Source: Chenopodium formosanum (taxonomy: Eukaryota; Streptophyta; Magnoliopsida; Caryophyllales; Amaranthaceae). From it: a stretch of DNA of 64,000 bases. This document shows positions 35,354-46,266 of the stretch, in pieces. The DNA is taken from positions 11,723,501-11,787,500 of the forward strand of contig CM044877.1 in NCBI GenBank assembly GCA_024500155.1, in the 5' to 3' direction. A program made the position numbers and the translations under genes. Within the stretch, counting starts at the first letter, position 1. The number at the start of each line of letters is the position of its first letter. Below the pieces are notes generated by a model. The model saw only the letters and a list, made by a program, of their open reading frames with translations. It had not been told where the DNA came from and did not search any database.

Positions 35354-36466
35354 TTACTTCTTGCCGCCTGGAGGGACAGGAAGTTTGTTTGCATCCATCA
35401 AGTCTTGAATGACGTCCTTCAAATTCCAACATTGCTCTGTAGTGTGGCCCCTTCCTTGATGGTACTTGCAATAGGCATTGGGATTCCATTTGGCGCTCCT
35501 TTCTTCAGGTTTTGGCTCTGGAAATGGTCCAATAGGCGTGATCAAGCCTTGACCGTAAAGGCGATCAAAGACCGCATCATAAGTCATTCCTAAATGAGTG
35601 TAAGTTCTTTTCTTCTTGGGCAATGGAGTATCAAGAGCTAACACTTCATTGATATCAACTTGGCTTATATTATTGGTAGTATTTTCGTGCTTAGAAGACG
35701 AAGAAGAAGGATGGTCGTTCTTCTTGTTTTTCCAAGTGTTATTATTGTTACTACCAGCAGTCTTTATTAGCTCATCCTCGATATTGATGCCGATGTCGTA
35801 TACAGCTTCGAAAGTGTTCAGTGGAAGAAATTTGAGATGTTCCCTATATTTATGAGTCAGATTTTGAATAAAGAGGCGAACCATCTCTCTTTCTTTTGGA
35901 GGATCTACCAAGAGTGAAGCTATTTCCCTCCACCTGTTCAGGTAAGCGGTGAAGCCTTCATTCTCTTTCTGTTTGAGAATAGAGAGTTCACGTTCAGAAG
36001 TTTTAGTTTGAATGTTACACTTGTAACGATTCATGAAACCGTCGGTGACATCTTGCCAAGTCGCAGTACGCTTGGCATCTAGGGAATAGAACCATTGTTG
36101 GCAAGCATGTTCTAAGGAGAGAGGGAACACCGTAGGGAAGAGTGTTACGTCCAATCCCTTAAGAGCCATGGTTGCAGAGAACGCCTTCAAATGGAATATT
36201 GGATTGTCAGTAGGCTTGAACTTTGGAATATCAGCAGTGGAGAACTTTTCAGGGAGTCTATCCTTTACATCCAAAGGAGTGAGAGGTCGTTCCACATAAG
36301 TGAAATCCTCAGAAATCTTACTCATTTGTTCCTTCAGTTTGTCAAGGGTGGAAACAGTGACCTTGTTTTGTTCCATGGTAGTGACCCTAGTGGTAAGGGT
36401 TTGCATCATGGAAGACAGTGCCTCAATGGATTTGTTGATGTTCTCAATGTCTTCTTTAGTGGCCAT
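35354..36466 (-). CDS. gag: Retrotransposon Gag with one CHHC zinc-knuckle module, 370 aa
   Basis: Intact frame from ATG (36466) to stop (35354). An N-terminal coiled-coil-like region is followed by the Retrotrans_gag core with motifs FPLSLEHACQQWFYSLD, FMNRYKCNIQ and LKQKENEGFTAYLNRWRE. A single C-terminal module (about 289-366) carries the knuckle C-x2-H-x4-H-x4-C at 333-346 and ends just before the stop. About half of the core residues match the 671-aa Gag at 17755-19770, which has three such modules. No protease or polymerase follows. It should form RNA-binding particles for the element. Confidence 0.93.
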   Translation of the reverse strand: MATKEDIENINKSIEALSSMMQTLTTRVTTMEQNKVTVSTLDKLKEQMSKISEDFTYVERPLTPLDVKDRLPEKFSTADIPKFKPTDNPIFHLKAFSATMALKGLDVTLFPTVFPLSLEHACQQWFYSLDAKRTATWQDVTDGFMNRYKCNIQTKTSERELSILKQKENEGFTAYLNRWREIASLLVDPPKEREMVRLFIQNLTHKYREHLKFLPLNTFEAVYDIGINIEDELIKTAGSNNNNTWKNKKNDHPSSSSSKHENTTNNISQVDINEVLALDTPLPKKKRTYTHLGMTYDAVFDRLYGQGLITPIGPFPEPKPEERSAKWNPNAYCKYHQGRGHTTEQCWNLKDVIQDLMDANKLPVPPGGKK

Positions 36467-38250
36467 TGAAAGGTGATGAGTAACGGAGATGACAAAGTTC
36501 TCTTTGAACGCATATTAGATCTGAGAGATTGCTGCGGTAATGGCTCGAACCGTATTGATCTATCTCTGTTCCTTGAACAAGTACTGTGAAATAAAACAAT
36601 TCACTTAATTGTTTGACTCATTGCTCAAGATAGGAAAGGAAGGAAAAAATAGACATTTGAAAACAGGTGAGAAAACTCCACTCATTTTTTTTTATTATGA
36701 CGAAAAAAGGGTGCATGAACCTAATATACGATCATAAACGACCTGGTGCACGACTCGAGTCGGAACATAAAGAAAGTGTGTGGACTATACTTGACTCGTG
36801 AGTGATCAAGTGATGTTATAAGACTCGAGGTATGATCGTATGGCTAGACATGTGAACAATAACCAAAATGACTGACGCGAGGACCAAATTAACACGGAAG
36901 ATTAAACTGACGCTTTTTTTTTTTTTTTTTTTTTTTGAAAAGGGGTGACGTGGCACGGGATATTTCTCCCGTCAGACGGGATAAGTTCCCGTGTCACGGT
37001 CAAATTTTTTTTTTTTTTTTTTTTTTTGAAGAGGTGTGACGTGGCACGGGACACATCTCCCGTCAGACGGGATAAGTTCCCGTGTCACGGTCAAATTTTT
37101 TTTATTTTTTTTTATTTTTTTTTTTTTAAAAAAAAAATAATTTTGAAACGTTGCTTGTTTATTTTTAAAGGGAGGATACCATCCGACTTAAAAAAAGACA
37201 TAAAAACAAGACTTTCCTTAAAATACGGTCAAAAAAGTGGTGCACGACTTAAAGCAAAAAAGTGTGTAAACACGACATGTGAGTGATTAAGTGATGTTAT
37301 AGACGCGTGTTTTGACCGTATAATTAGACACGACTCAATACTGGACACAAAAATCGAGAAAAAAAAGACTGACGGGACACTTTCCTGGGCACCGTGTCAC
37401 GGTGCAGACTGGCGTGACACGGTTAAGACTTACCGTCAGACGGTAGCCTTTATCGTGTCACGGCACTGTTCACCGTGACACGGTGCGCAGTTCCAGGTCA
37501 GTTTTGTGATTTTTTTTAGATTTTAATCGATTTTAAGTCCGTACTAATTACTATGTGAGAATAAAAACCCTCGGTCATGGGTCAAACAAAAAAGCAAACA
37601 CATTAGGGTTAGCACCGAACAAACACATAGCATTTAGGCACGATGATGTAAAAAAAGTTCGCAACCTAAAGTCACGATCTATGTTCAACTATTGGTCAAG
37701 ATTTGGGTGTCAAAAGGGTACCATGGTTAAGAGTTTGGACGCGTTAGCAAGGCAGCCTCCCTTGAGGGTGTATGCCAACGGGCGGCTCCACGAGTTCGTG
37801 ATGAAATCGAACTCGACTCCATGGTTTGGGTGGATTTAATAACTCGGATGAACCCTTATTGCCATGAGCGTTTTTGGGTTGATAGAGCTTAAATCCCCTG
37901 GGGCTAAGACGCATGTAGAACACATACGTTTTTTCAGAAAAATCGAAGGAAGTCGACTGTGAGAAAACAAAATAGGTCATCGGACTGATTTTAGGACTGC
38001 CGTGACACGGCAGACTCTGCCGTGACACGTCAGTCAGAAAATCTGACTGGTGCCCTGTTTGCTTTTGCGCGCAATCAAGTTATCTAATTTTTCCTACGGG
38101 ACAGACCAGAATGTGACGTTAAAACGTCTATGCAGATGCAAAAATGCCAAATTAATCACAAGAAATTTTTTTTTCAAGAATCTTTCAAGTCTCATCCACT
38201 CATCTTAATTAAATACCGATCACTCAAATCGATAAATAATTAAGAATCCT
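36467..38250 (-). other. Untranslated leader of nested gag-only element
   Basis: Contains long T runs, a duplicated ~83-nt segment (36945-37015 and 37028-37098) and several CCGTGACACGG dyads (36945-37100, 37388-37480 and 38000-38030), the same motif as in its LTR U3. No ORF of note. Confidence 0.7.
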
Positions 38251-38269
38251 CCCCAGTGGAGTCACCAAA
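38251..38269 (-). promoter_or_regulatory. Primer-binding site of nested element
   Basis: Reads TTTGGTGACTCCACTGGGG on the minus strand just after the 5' LTR. Confidence 0.75.
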
Positions 38270-38270
38270 T

Positions 38271-40357
38271 TGTAGGCGTCGCTCGAAGTGCGCCTACGTT
38301 AAAAAACATGTTGTGAATATGCTTGGCACTCATAGGAAGTGGGAATTGACATAATACGATTAGGGACAAGGAAAGTAGGGAGCCGCCAACAAGTTTTTAA
38401 GGAACTTGTAAACCGTTCACGGATCATAAAAAGGCAACCACGATAAGGGACAACGATAGGCAACAACGATTGACCCGTGAAGGTTACACCCCATTCATAA
38501 TCCATGGGATTATTAACTCCATATGGTTCGGAACCACGAAAGGAGGATCGGGGATGATGGTACGAAGTGAGTCATGGAGTCACATTCGCCCGTATTGGCC
38601 TCTACTCGATTCTTATAGTGAAAAACATTCCTGTGATCTCAAAGGCATACAAACAATAATTCAATTTGCTCCAAACTATTATTTAACTAAATTGGTTGAA
38701 TATTAATGCACACATTATTCTAAAATATTGGTGATCACTTCAATTAATAACAAGATTAAAAAGGATCCTAAACCGGTTGTCCAAATTATCTTATTAGACG
38801 TGATTTTCAATTACATAATCCCTTTAAACATGCAATATGGTGATCATAAATATAATAAAATAAACACTAATATTGGAAGCAATTCAACAATAATAGCGTT
38901 AGTCAAATCAAATACGAAATTAACCTAATCATGATACTAGCAATATAAAAATAAAATAAGTAATTAAATTAATTAATTACTCACATTTCGCGTGTTCCTT
39001 TAAATTGCTACATCATGAATAAATTGTTAGTAACTTCAATAAAAATAATAAAGTAAATGAAAATTAAATTAAATAAAAAGTAGAATTGATTTGATCCAAA
39101 CCCTCAGTTATTTGTACCTTTCATGCCTTGGTTTAAGGACGGAACCTCGGGTTAAGTATAGACTCCTTGGAGTGCTTAGGGGAATTATTATGGAAGAATA
39201 AGGAGGCTAGAAATTAGGTTAAAGAGAGAGAAGAGAATGATTTTTGGTGCAAGGTGAGAGAGAATGATTATTGTTGCCCCGAACTGCAGAAAGGAGGGGG
39301 GTATTTATAGGGAAAATGTGTAGAGGGAACACACGGAACCCTAAAAAGATAAAAACCCTAAAAAAGGCTACTGCGACACGGTCAGACTGTACCGTGACAC
39401 GGTCAGACTATACCGTGTCACGGGGAAAAATAGAGTGACGCGGGAAATATTTGACCTACGGGAGTAAAAACGCGTGAAGGGATTACGCGGAAAAAACACG
39501 GAGTTGTCCCGTGTCACAGCACTGGCACCGTGACACGGGAATTCCTACCGTGACATGGCACTAATTCCCGTGTGGCGGCACAATTCCCCGTGACGCGGGA
39601 AAGTTTTAAGCACCGTGACACGGCAGCAACCCACCGTGACACGGCAGAAAATGCCGTGACGCGGCAAAGTCCACCGTGTCAGGGCATATGGCGCCGGGTC
39701 ACGGTACTTATGCCAAGTCACGGGGCACTAAAAACATGAAAATGCCCTCCAAATTACCGTGTCACGGGAATTTCTCCCGTGCCACGTCAGATCTTACCGC
39801 GTCGCGGCATTTTAGCTGCTGCGCGGTAATTCTAGTTTTTTTTACCCGTTTTTAAAATCATCATAACTTTTGATCCGTAACTCGGAATGAAGCATATAAT
39901 ATATCATTGGAAAGCTTATCAAGTCTACTTTTCAACCCAATTAGAATCAGGTCAAAATAATTTGTATATTTTAAGATATGGCTGTTTTAGTAGAAGGGTG
40001 TTGGTTTTGGGCCGAGTTTAATGTTTTGCTCATATCTTTTCCGTTATAGCTCGGAATTGGGATTATGATATATGGTTAGAAATCTTATTTCAAGGCCTAT
40101 CCAACAAAATAATAATTGGATCAAAATTTTATATCCATAAAATCAGTTTCTCTCAGTTTTGCGATGTGGACACGAAAAGTGGAAAATAGGTTATGGTTTA
40201 GGGAAATGAGCTAGAAATTGGATTGGTTCATGAAATATATTGGATAGAACATGGATTTAAGCACTCCAAAGATTAAATACTCAACTTGACCAATAATGGC
40301 GGTGAAAGGTGTTCATCAACGGGTTTGGTTTTGGGGAGACATTTTTAGGTGTCTACA
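38271..40357 (-). repeat. 5' LTR of nested gag-only element (2087 bp)
   Basis: Partner of 30251-32318. The dyad array lies at 39365-39835 and the TATA-like box near 39302-39310. Confidence 0.93.
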
Positions 40358-41985
40358 CTCCCCCAAGCCAAACCTTTGCTTGTCCCTAATCAAAGATCTC
40401 ATCAATGAATAAATAAATATGCTTCACCCCAAAAAGTAAAAATCAAGCACAAACAATTCAGGGTAGATCCAATAAACATGCTTCAAAGTCAACCAATCAA
40501 ATCCGTCCAATTACCCTTTTCTCCCTAACAATTGTCAAATAGAGCAAACCACAAGAGCATATAGAATTCAAGACTAGTGCTCACGCACTCAACTTTCATT
40601 TATGTGGCGAGTAAAAGATATACTCGATCGCTCTCCAACCAACCCCTTTATTGTGAACAATGCCCTCCTAACTCACACTCTCGTGTGTATAAAAAGATGT
40701 ACGCTCAACCTACTAGTCGACTCGAAATATATCAAATCATAACTTGCATTGATAAACAACACTTTCACATTCATACAACTCTTATGCACAAAGGTCGGAA
40801 GGTCTTTAAAGCTTGTAATGTAAAGCTAGGGTAAAGGGTAGGAATCATTTGGGAATAAGTGAGAGAAAAGCTATGCTTAAGGGAGCAAATCCTGGTATAA
40901 CCCATGATCAAAATAAATAATGATCAACATCTCCTACACAACTCAACCTCAACAATAATCCACTAAATACTACTCCAAACAATATAAATAATTCCAACTC
41001 TTACAATTTCACTCATAAGATATATAAGTGAAGAATTGGAGTGAATAAACAAACTTTATTTTCCAAACTTGAATTTTTCATTGAATCTCAATTTTTTCTT
41101 TCTTTTGATCAACCTCCAACTAGAACATTTGAACATTGAACAAAAAAAATTTTCTTTTTGCTTTTTTTTCTTTTGAAGTTCACTCATTTTCTTTTTTTTT
41201 TTTATTCTTGAACTTCTCTTTTTTTTCATAACATCATACTTTATTTTTTTCTCAAGAAGATATAACTTTCAAACTCATCAAAAATAAACATGATCAAGAA
41301 CAAAATAACTTCTCAAAACCCACCCAAATTGTGCAAATAATAAGCACACTACAAACTCCCTCGCCTCACTCACTAATAACTCCCTAGTAACCAATGGGGA
41401 AAATCGGCTTGTAATATGGCTAATAAACAACATATAGTCAAGGCAACAACATGGGTAGCGAGAAGGCAACAATGTATCTACAATCATCTGGAGGCTACCT
41501 AAAAGAATGAACGCCTTTGTCCTCCACAATGTGCATAATAATGAGTCATATAAATATTACTTATAGTTGCAAATCAATACTCAAATTCATTGACATACCA
41601 GGAACTATCACACATTCCTAACCAAATCAACTAGTCAAGCACTATATTCACAAGTAGTTGGGCAAAATTGACGCATGTTAGGGTTCTAAACAATCAAACA
41701 TCAAATCATGATCAACTAATCCACAATGCTTATCATCATATACCAAGAATCAAAACAAATTTTCTCAAGTATGGGGCACAGGGAAGCATGATTTATAATT
41801 CATTGGAACGTATTTTTGGATTTTTTTTATTTTTCAAATTTTTTGTATTTTTTTAAAAGGAAAGCAATAAAACTACACTAGAAAGCAATAAATAGAGAAA
41901 AGGAAGAGAAGTGCCCAAAACAAGACCATCCCCCCAAGCCAAATCAAGCAATTCCCTCATTGACTTGGGATTGTAGCTAGAGTAA
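40358..41985 (-). other. Athila 3' untranslated interior
   Basis: Starts with CTCCCCCAAGCC, which on the minus strand gives a GGCTTGGGGGAG purine tract that originally adjoined the Athila 3' LTR. The rest is AT-rich with T runs and no ORF. Confidence 0.7.
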
Positions 41986-44520
41986 CTACTCCTCATCTTC
42001 ATCCATCCTTGAATAGCCTCCCCCATGGCTTGGACCGGCTCCTCCATGGCTCGAACCACCACCTCCGTAACCCAAACCACCTGCAAAATAGTTAGGGTCT
42101 ACATTCCCCCAAGCCCACCAAAAGGAGCATCGGTCCCATAACCGTGGACCGAAGAGTAGTCCACATAGGTACCAAAGGCACTTGGGTCCGAATATCCTCC
42201 TTGAGGATATTAAAACCAATCAGGAACAAGTGATTCGTGGGGAATAGCCCCCCGACGTGCATAGTCATCATACATGGGGTATAAACCCCTCCCAAGGTTT
42301 CACTCCACATGCCCCACCCTCCTATCTAGGGACCCTACTCTAGTGTCTAGGTTTCGCACCATACTCTCCACTCTCCCTTGCCCCATCTCAATCCTATCAA
42401 GTTGGCTCCTAAAAGCCGAGAAGTCATAAGGGGCGTTTGGGTCGATGTTATAGTTCGTGGAAGAAGTGGGGATGTCATAAGTGTAGGGTTGGGGTGGTGG
42501 TTGAGGGTGAAATTGAGGTTGTGGTGAAGGTGGTGCCTGGTGAGCCGCTTGAGCCTCACCTTGGTTACCTAAAACAAAGGTGTAAGAAGGTTTACCCTTC
42601 TCAAACTTAGTCAAAACGGGGTTAGGCAACGTAAAGGCATTGTCCCTTCTACCCAACTCCCTTTGGATTACCCACCAAGTTTCACCCCCTATGACATTGA
42701 TCCAGTTGAGGCTACCTAAGTAGGGTAAGTCCATATGAGTTGGGCCTACTACCTTCCTAAAGTTGTTAGGAACAAAGTTAAGGTGCTTGATCGCTATGTG
42801 GGTGACTAAACCGCCAAAATAAATAGGGGCCCTAGACCTACCACTCTCGGCCGCGTTGGCCGCCCGTTGGAAGTGTTGGGCTATCCTATGAGGTATGTTT
42901 AGTTTGTCACTCTTAGGGATCATGTAAGACCCTAAAAACTCTAGTTCATCCCTCCTTACATTGGCGGGTTCATGTCTCCCAAAGATAGTGAGGCCAACAA
43001 ACCGTTGCCAAAATTTTGGCACGGGATGTTGTATCCAAGTGCCCTTGGCATGTTGGAGGTTTAGATTAGCATCCCCCGTGAGGGATTGATAGATAACAAC
43101 AATGTTGTCTTGAGACGGTTCAATAGGTTTATCTGATTTCAACTCAAATAATTTACCAAATTCTTTCAAAGTCAATCTCACATCATTATTAAGCAAGCGG
43201 AATTGAACATGAGTAATCAAAGCATTAGATTTTATCACATTAAAACTAGAAATAAAGTCCAAAGTTAGATAGTCATAAATAACATAATGCAATTGAAATA
43301 AACCGCTCATTCCGATACTGTAGGGAATATTTCAAGCATTACCCCTAGCTTGAACCCCACTGGGATCATACACTAAAGTACGGTGGCGTCCAAAGGGAAA
43401 GAAGATAGGGCAAAAGAGTCGCCAACAATTTTTAGGAACTTGTAAACCGTTCACAGGGTGAAGGTTACACCCCTTAACGATCCAGGAGATCGTCAACTCC
43501 AATAGGTCTTGAAACATGACTGGTAGTTCGGGGATGAAGGTACAAATCCAACCTAAAAGAGATTGAACCTGCCCTAATAGTAGGCCTCTACTTTAATCTG
43601 ATTGTATTCATGTGTGCTTTTTGACTAACATGCAATCAATAGGATTAATCTAAACCTGTTTAATCTATGTTGGTTGAATATTAATGCACAAATAAATCCA
43701 TTATTGGCGATCACTTGAATTATAATCGAATTAACCCTAAACAAGGTTATTAATTATCTTATTAAGCGTGATTACAAGTACCAATTCCCTTTAAACATGC
43801 ATAAAAGGTGTGATCAAGCAATAACAATAAAATGTATATCAAGCAACATAATCATAATAATAATTAAAATAATCATAAATCATCATCATAACAATTATAA
43901 TCATCATATTCATGTTAAAGCATAATAATAGCAAGATCATGGGCATGATACTAACAAGATTAATAACAAACTCTAGCATGTCACTAAGCAATAAAAATCA
44001 AAGCTTTAACCCTAACATGATACTAACGATCATAAATATTAGGAAGAAAATAAAAGGCATCATACTTTTAATCATACTTGATATTAAAAGTACCCTAGAC
44101 ATGATACTAGGAAGATCAAAATAACCTAACATAACACTAGGAATCATAATAACAATCTAAGCATGATTTCTACATCATAATATCAATGAAAACCATTAAA
44201 ACACTTACTTGGATGCCTCGTACCTCTTTCTAATAACAAAATACACACGTTAGTAACTTCAAGGAAAATAATAAAATCAAACAATGAAATTAAAGAATTG
44301 AAAGAGATATTTGGGACCAAACCCTCAGAAATTAAACCTTTCACGTCTAGGGCGAAGGCAACTTCGAACAACGCTAGGTGTATCAAGGTCTTGTGAATGC
44401 GGAATTTTGTGAAAAATAAGGTAGGTTTAGAAAAGAGAGAGAGAAGCTTTGGAGAGAATAAGAATTAGAAAGAATAAGAATTGATGGTTGTAGATGAATC
44501 AAAACGGAGTTTTTAGGAGG

Positions 44521-44530
44521 CTATTTATAG
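44521..44530 (-). promoter_or_regulatory. TATA box of solo LTR
   Basis: CTATAAATAG on the minus strand, just downstream of the dyad cluster at 44586-44690. Confidence 0.6.
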
Positions 44531-44585
44531 AGAAAATTAGCCAAAAAGATAGAAAATTGAACCATAGTTCTGACGCGAAAAAACG

Positions 44586-44690
44586 AGATTAGCGCCAGAC
44601 GCTGACATTAGCGCCAGACGCTAATGCTAGCGCAAGGCGCCAAACTTAGCGTCAGGCGCTAATGCTGGCGTTTGGCGCTAATTAAATTTC
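44586..44690. repeat. CpG dyad array in solo LTR U3
   Basis: Copies of GCGCCAGACGCTAAT and TAGCGTCAGGCGCTAAT, with half sites TAGCG and CGCTA spaced by 5 nt. Confidence 0.8.
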
Positions 44691-45779
44691 TGACGTGTTT
44701 TCTAAAATCAGATAGAAATTAACCGTACAGGAGGATAAAATCGTATTTTTCTCAAAAACACTTTTTTATTCTGATTAAAACTCTAAAAAGTCAACAAAAG
44801 TCAATTTATCAATGCTAATTGAATTAGGAATGAAAAGAACCTTCTAGAAGAATCTAGAAGGATAAAACCATTCTTAATTTCATTAGGAATGATAAATCCA
44901 TATTAGGCCCTCCCCTAGATCATTGGGCCGCTTATAAGGCTCAAACTGGGCCCAGTTTAGTAATTTGGCTATAACTTCCTCAATATTTATCGGAATTGGG
45001 CTTATAATATATCGTTGGAAAGCTATTTTCAAGCCCTATCCAACTACACTACTATTGGATCCATATCATGGACCAACCAAACTATATTGGCTGTTTTCTT
45101 AAAATAGGTTTTCAAAAACAGAGAGAAAAGAAGAGAAATTAAAACTATCTGCAACACTAGACTTTCTACACTTTCACTTCATTCGATTATGATTCGACAT
45201 GAAAGGTACTCATCACCGGGTTAAGTTTTGGGAAGACACAAATGGGTGTCTACAGATACCCTTAAACAATTTTCTACCGGTTTATCGATTCCTAATCTAG
45301 AAAGCGTAGAATGATGAACAAAGCATGTAGGAATTACCTGCCTCGAGATGAGGTTGAGCATCCTTTGCCGTTGTTCTTGTGAGGTCATCACCACCTCACT
45401 CCATCCCGGAATTTGCAGCTCCGGGTCAACCAATGGTGGTTGTTGTTGCCTTGAGCTTTCACCCCGTACGGTTCTAGATCTTTTGGAGGCCATTTTTGTG
45501 AGAAATGGTGGAATTTGAAGCTTTCTCTCTCTTAGGGTTTTGAAAAAAAATGAGAGAAAGTGGTAGAAATTTAGTGTAGATCGAAGGGAAAGATGAGAGG
45601 ATTAAGAATATGTAAAAAATTTTGAGTTTGGATGGAAGAATTAGAGAAGATCTTGAAAAGAAGTAGAGTTTGAAGGTATGAAAATGGGGGTTTTAGAGAG
45701 AGAAAGTGATAAAGAAGAAGATGAAATAAGGAGAAAGTGAGAAAAGAAGAGGAAGAAAAGAAAATAATAGGTCGGTCAA

Positions 45780-46105
45780 AAAGTGGCGCGCCCGATCGGG
45801 CAAAAATATATTACTCTGAAAACTTAATTGCGCGCCCGATCGGGCACGAATACAAAGGGAATTTTCGCCCTTTGCTCGCCCGATCGGGCGAGATTCGCCC
45901 GACATATCTTTTCTCCTTACTCGATTTCTCAAAAACTGCGGCCGATCGGGCAAGCTTTGCCCGATCGGGCGAAAATAGCTTGATTTCCAACCTCACTTGC
46001 GCACCCGATCGGGCAAGCTTCGCCCGATTGGGTGAAAATAAAGCTGGAATTTTCTTTACTTTCGCACCCGATCAGGCGAGCCTCACCCGATCGGGTCCGT
46101 GCCCA
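45780..46105. repeat. GCCCGATCGGGC dyad array in Athila interior
   Basis: About ten exact or near copies of GCCCGATCGGGC between the protease and ORF1-like remnants, the same motif as in the Athila LTRs but outside them. Confidence 0.9.
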
Positions 46106-46266
46106 AATCGGATCTCTTCTTTTTTTTTAACTTCTTTTCTTAAGTCTTCGTACCTGTTAAATATATACATGTACAAAAACACTTGTAAAAGGTAAAATTG
46201 CACTCTCTCCTCTCTAAAAAAACTATAAATAAAAAAAAATAGAGTAAAATAAAAGAAAAAACTAGT

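Larger units (their letters stand above)
30251..40357 (-). mobile_element. Complete gag-only LTR retrotransposon nested in Athila, TSD CTCCC
   Basis: LTRs at 30251-32318 and 38271-40357 are nearly identical and flanked by CTCCC (30246-30250 and 40358-40362). The primer site (38269-38251) and purine tract (32333-32319) match those of the 15147 element. Gag (36466-35354) is the only gene; no pol motif was seen. The insertion sits seven bases from the Athila 3' LTR, inside or next to the Athila purine tract. High LTR identity indicates a recent insertion. It belongs to the same lineage as 15147-23683 although the U3 regions look unrelated. Confidence 0.95.
43319..45254 (-). mobile_element. Solo LTR (1936 bp) inside the Athila ORF1-like gene, TSD GATAC
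   Basis: TGTAGACACCC...TACA on the minus strand, with GATAC on both sides (43314-43318 and 45255-45259). Its first ~120 bp and last ~800 bp match the LTR of the 15147 element, and it matches 825-2075. It represents the long form with U3 dyads and TATA box. A solo LTR with intact target duplication results from recombination between the two LTRs of a former full element. Confidence 0.95.
41986..45493 (-). pseudogene. ATHILA ORF1-like gene, split by a solo LTR and frameshifted
   Basis: The N-terminal part (45493-45255) starts MASKRSRTVRGESSRQQQPP, basic and Gln-rich. The frame is interrupted by the solo LTR with its GATAC duplication and resumes at 43318, running to a stop at 42300. Motifs there such as FRLLNNDVRLTLKEFGKLFEL and WIQHPVPKFWQRF resemble the ATHILA ORF-1 family (Pfam PF03078). 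A Pro-rich stretch (about 42480-42560) and a predicted coiled-coil end follow. A glycine-rich tail (GGLGYGGGGSSHGG) continues in another frame at 42219-41986, showing a frameshift near 42300. The function of this family is unknown; it is not a polymerase. Confidence 0.75.

Noticed and set aside
45693..46195. Overlapping ORFs rich in PDRA / RSG motifs
   Set aside because: Translation of the GCCCGATCGGGC dyad array, open on both strands by composition.
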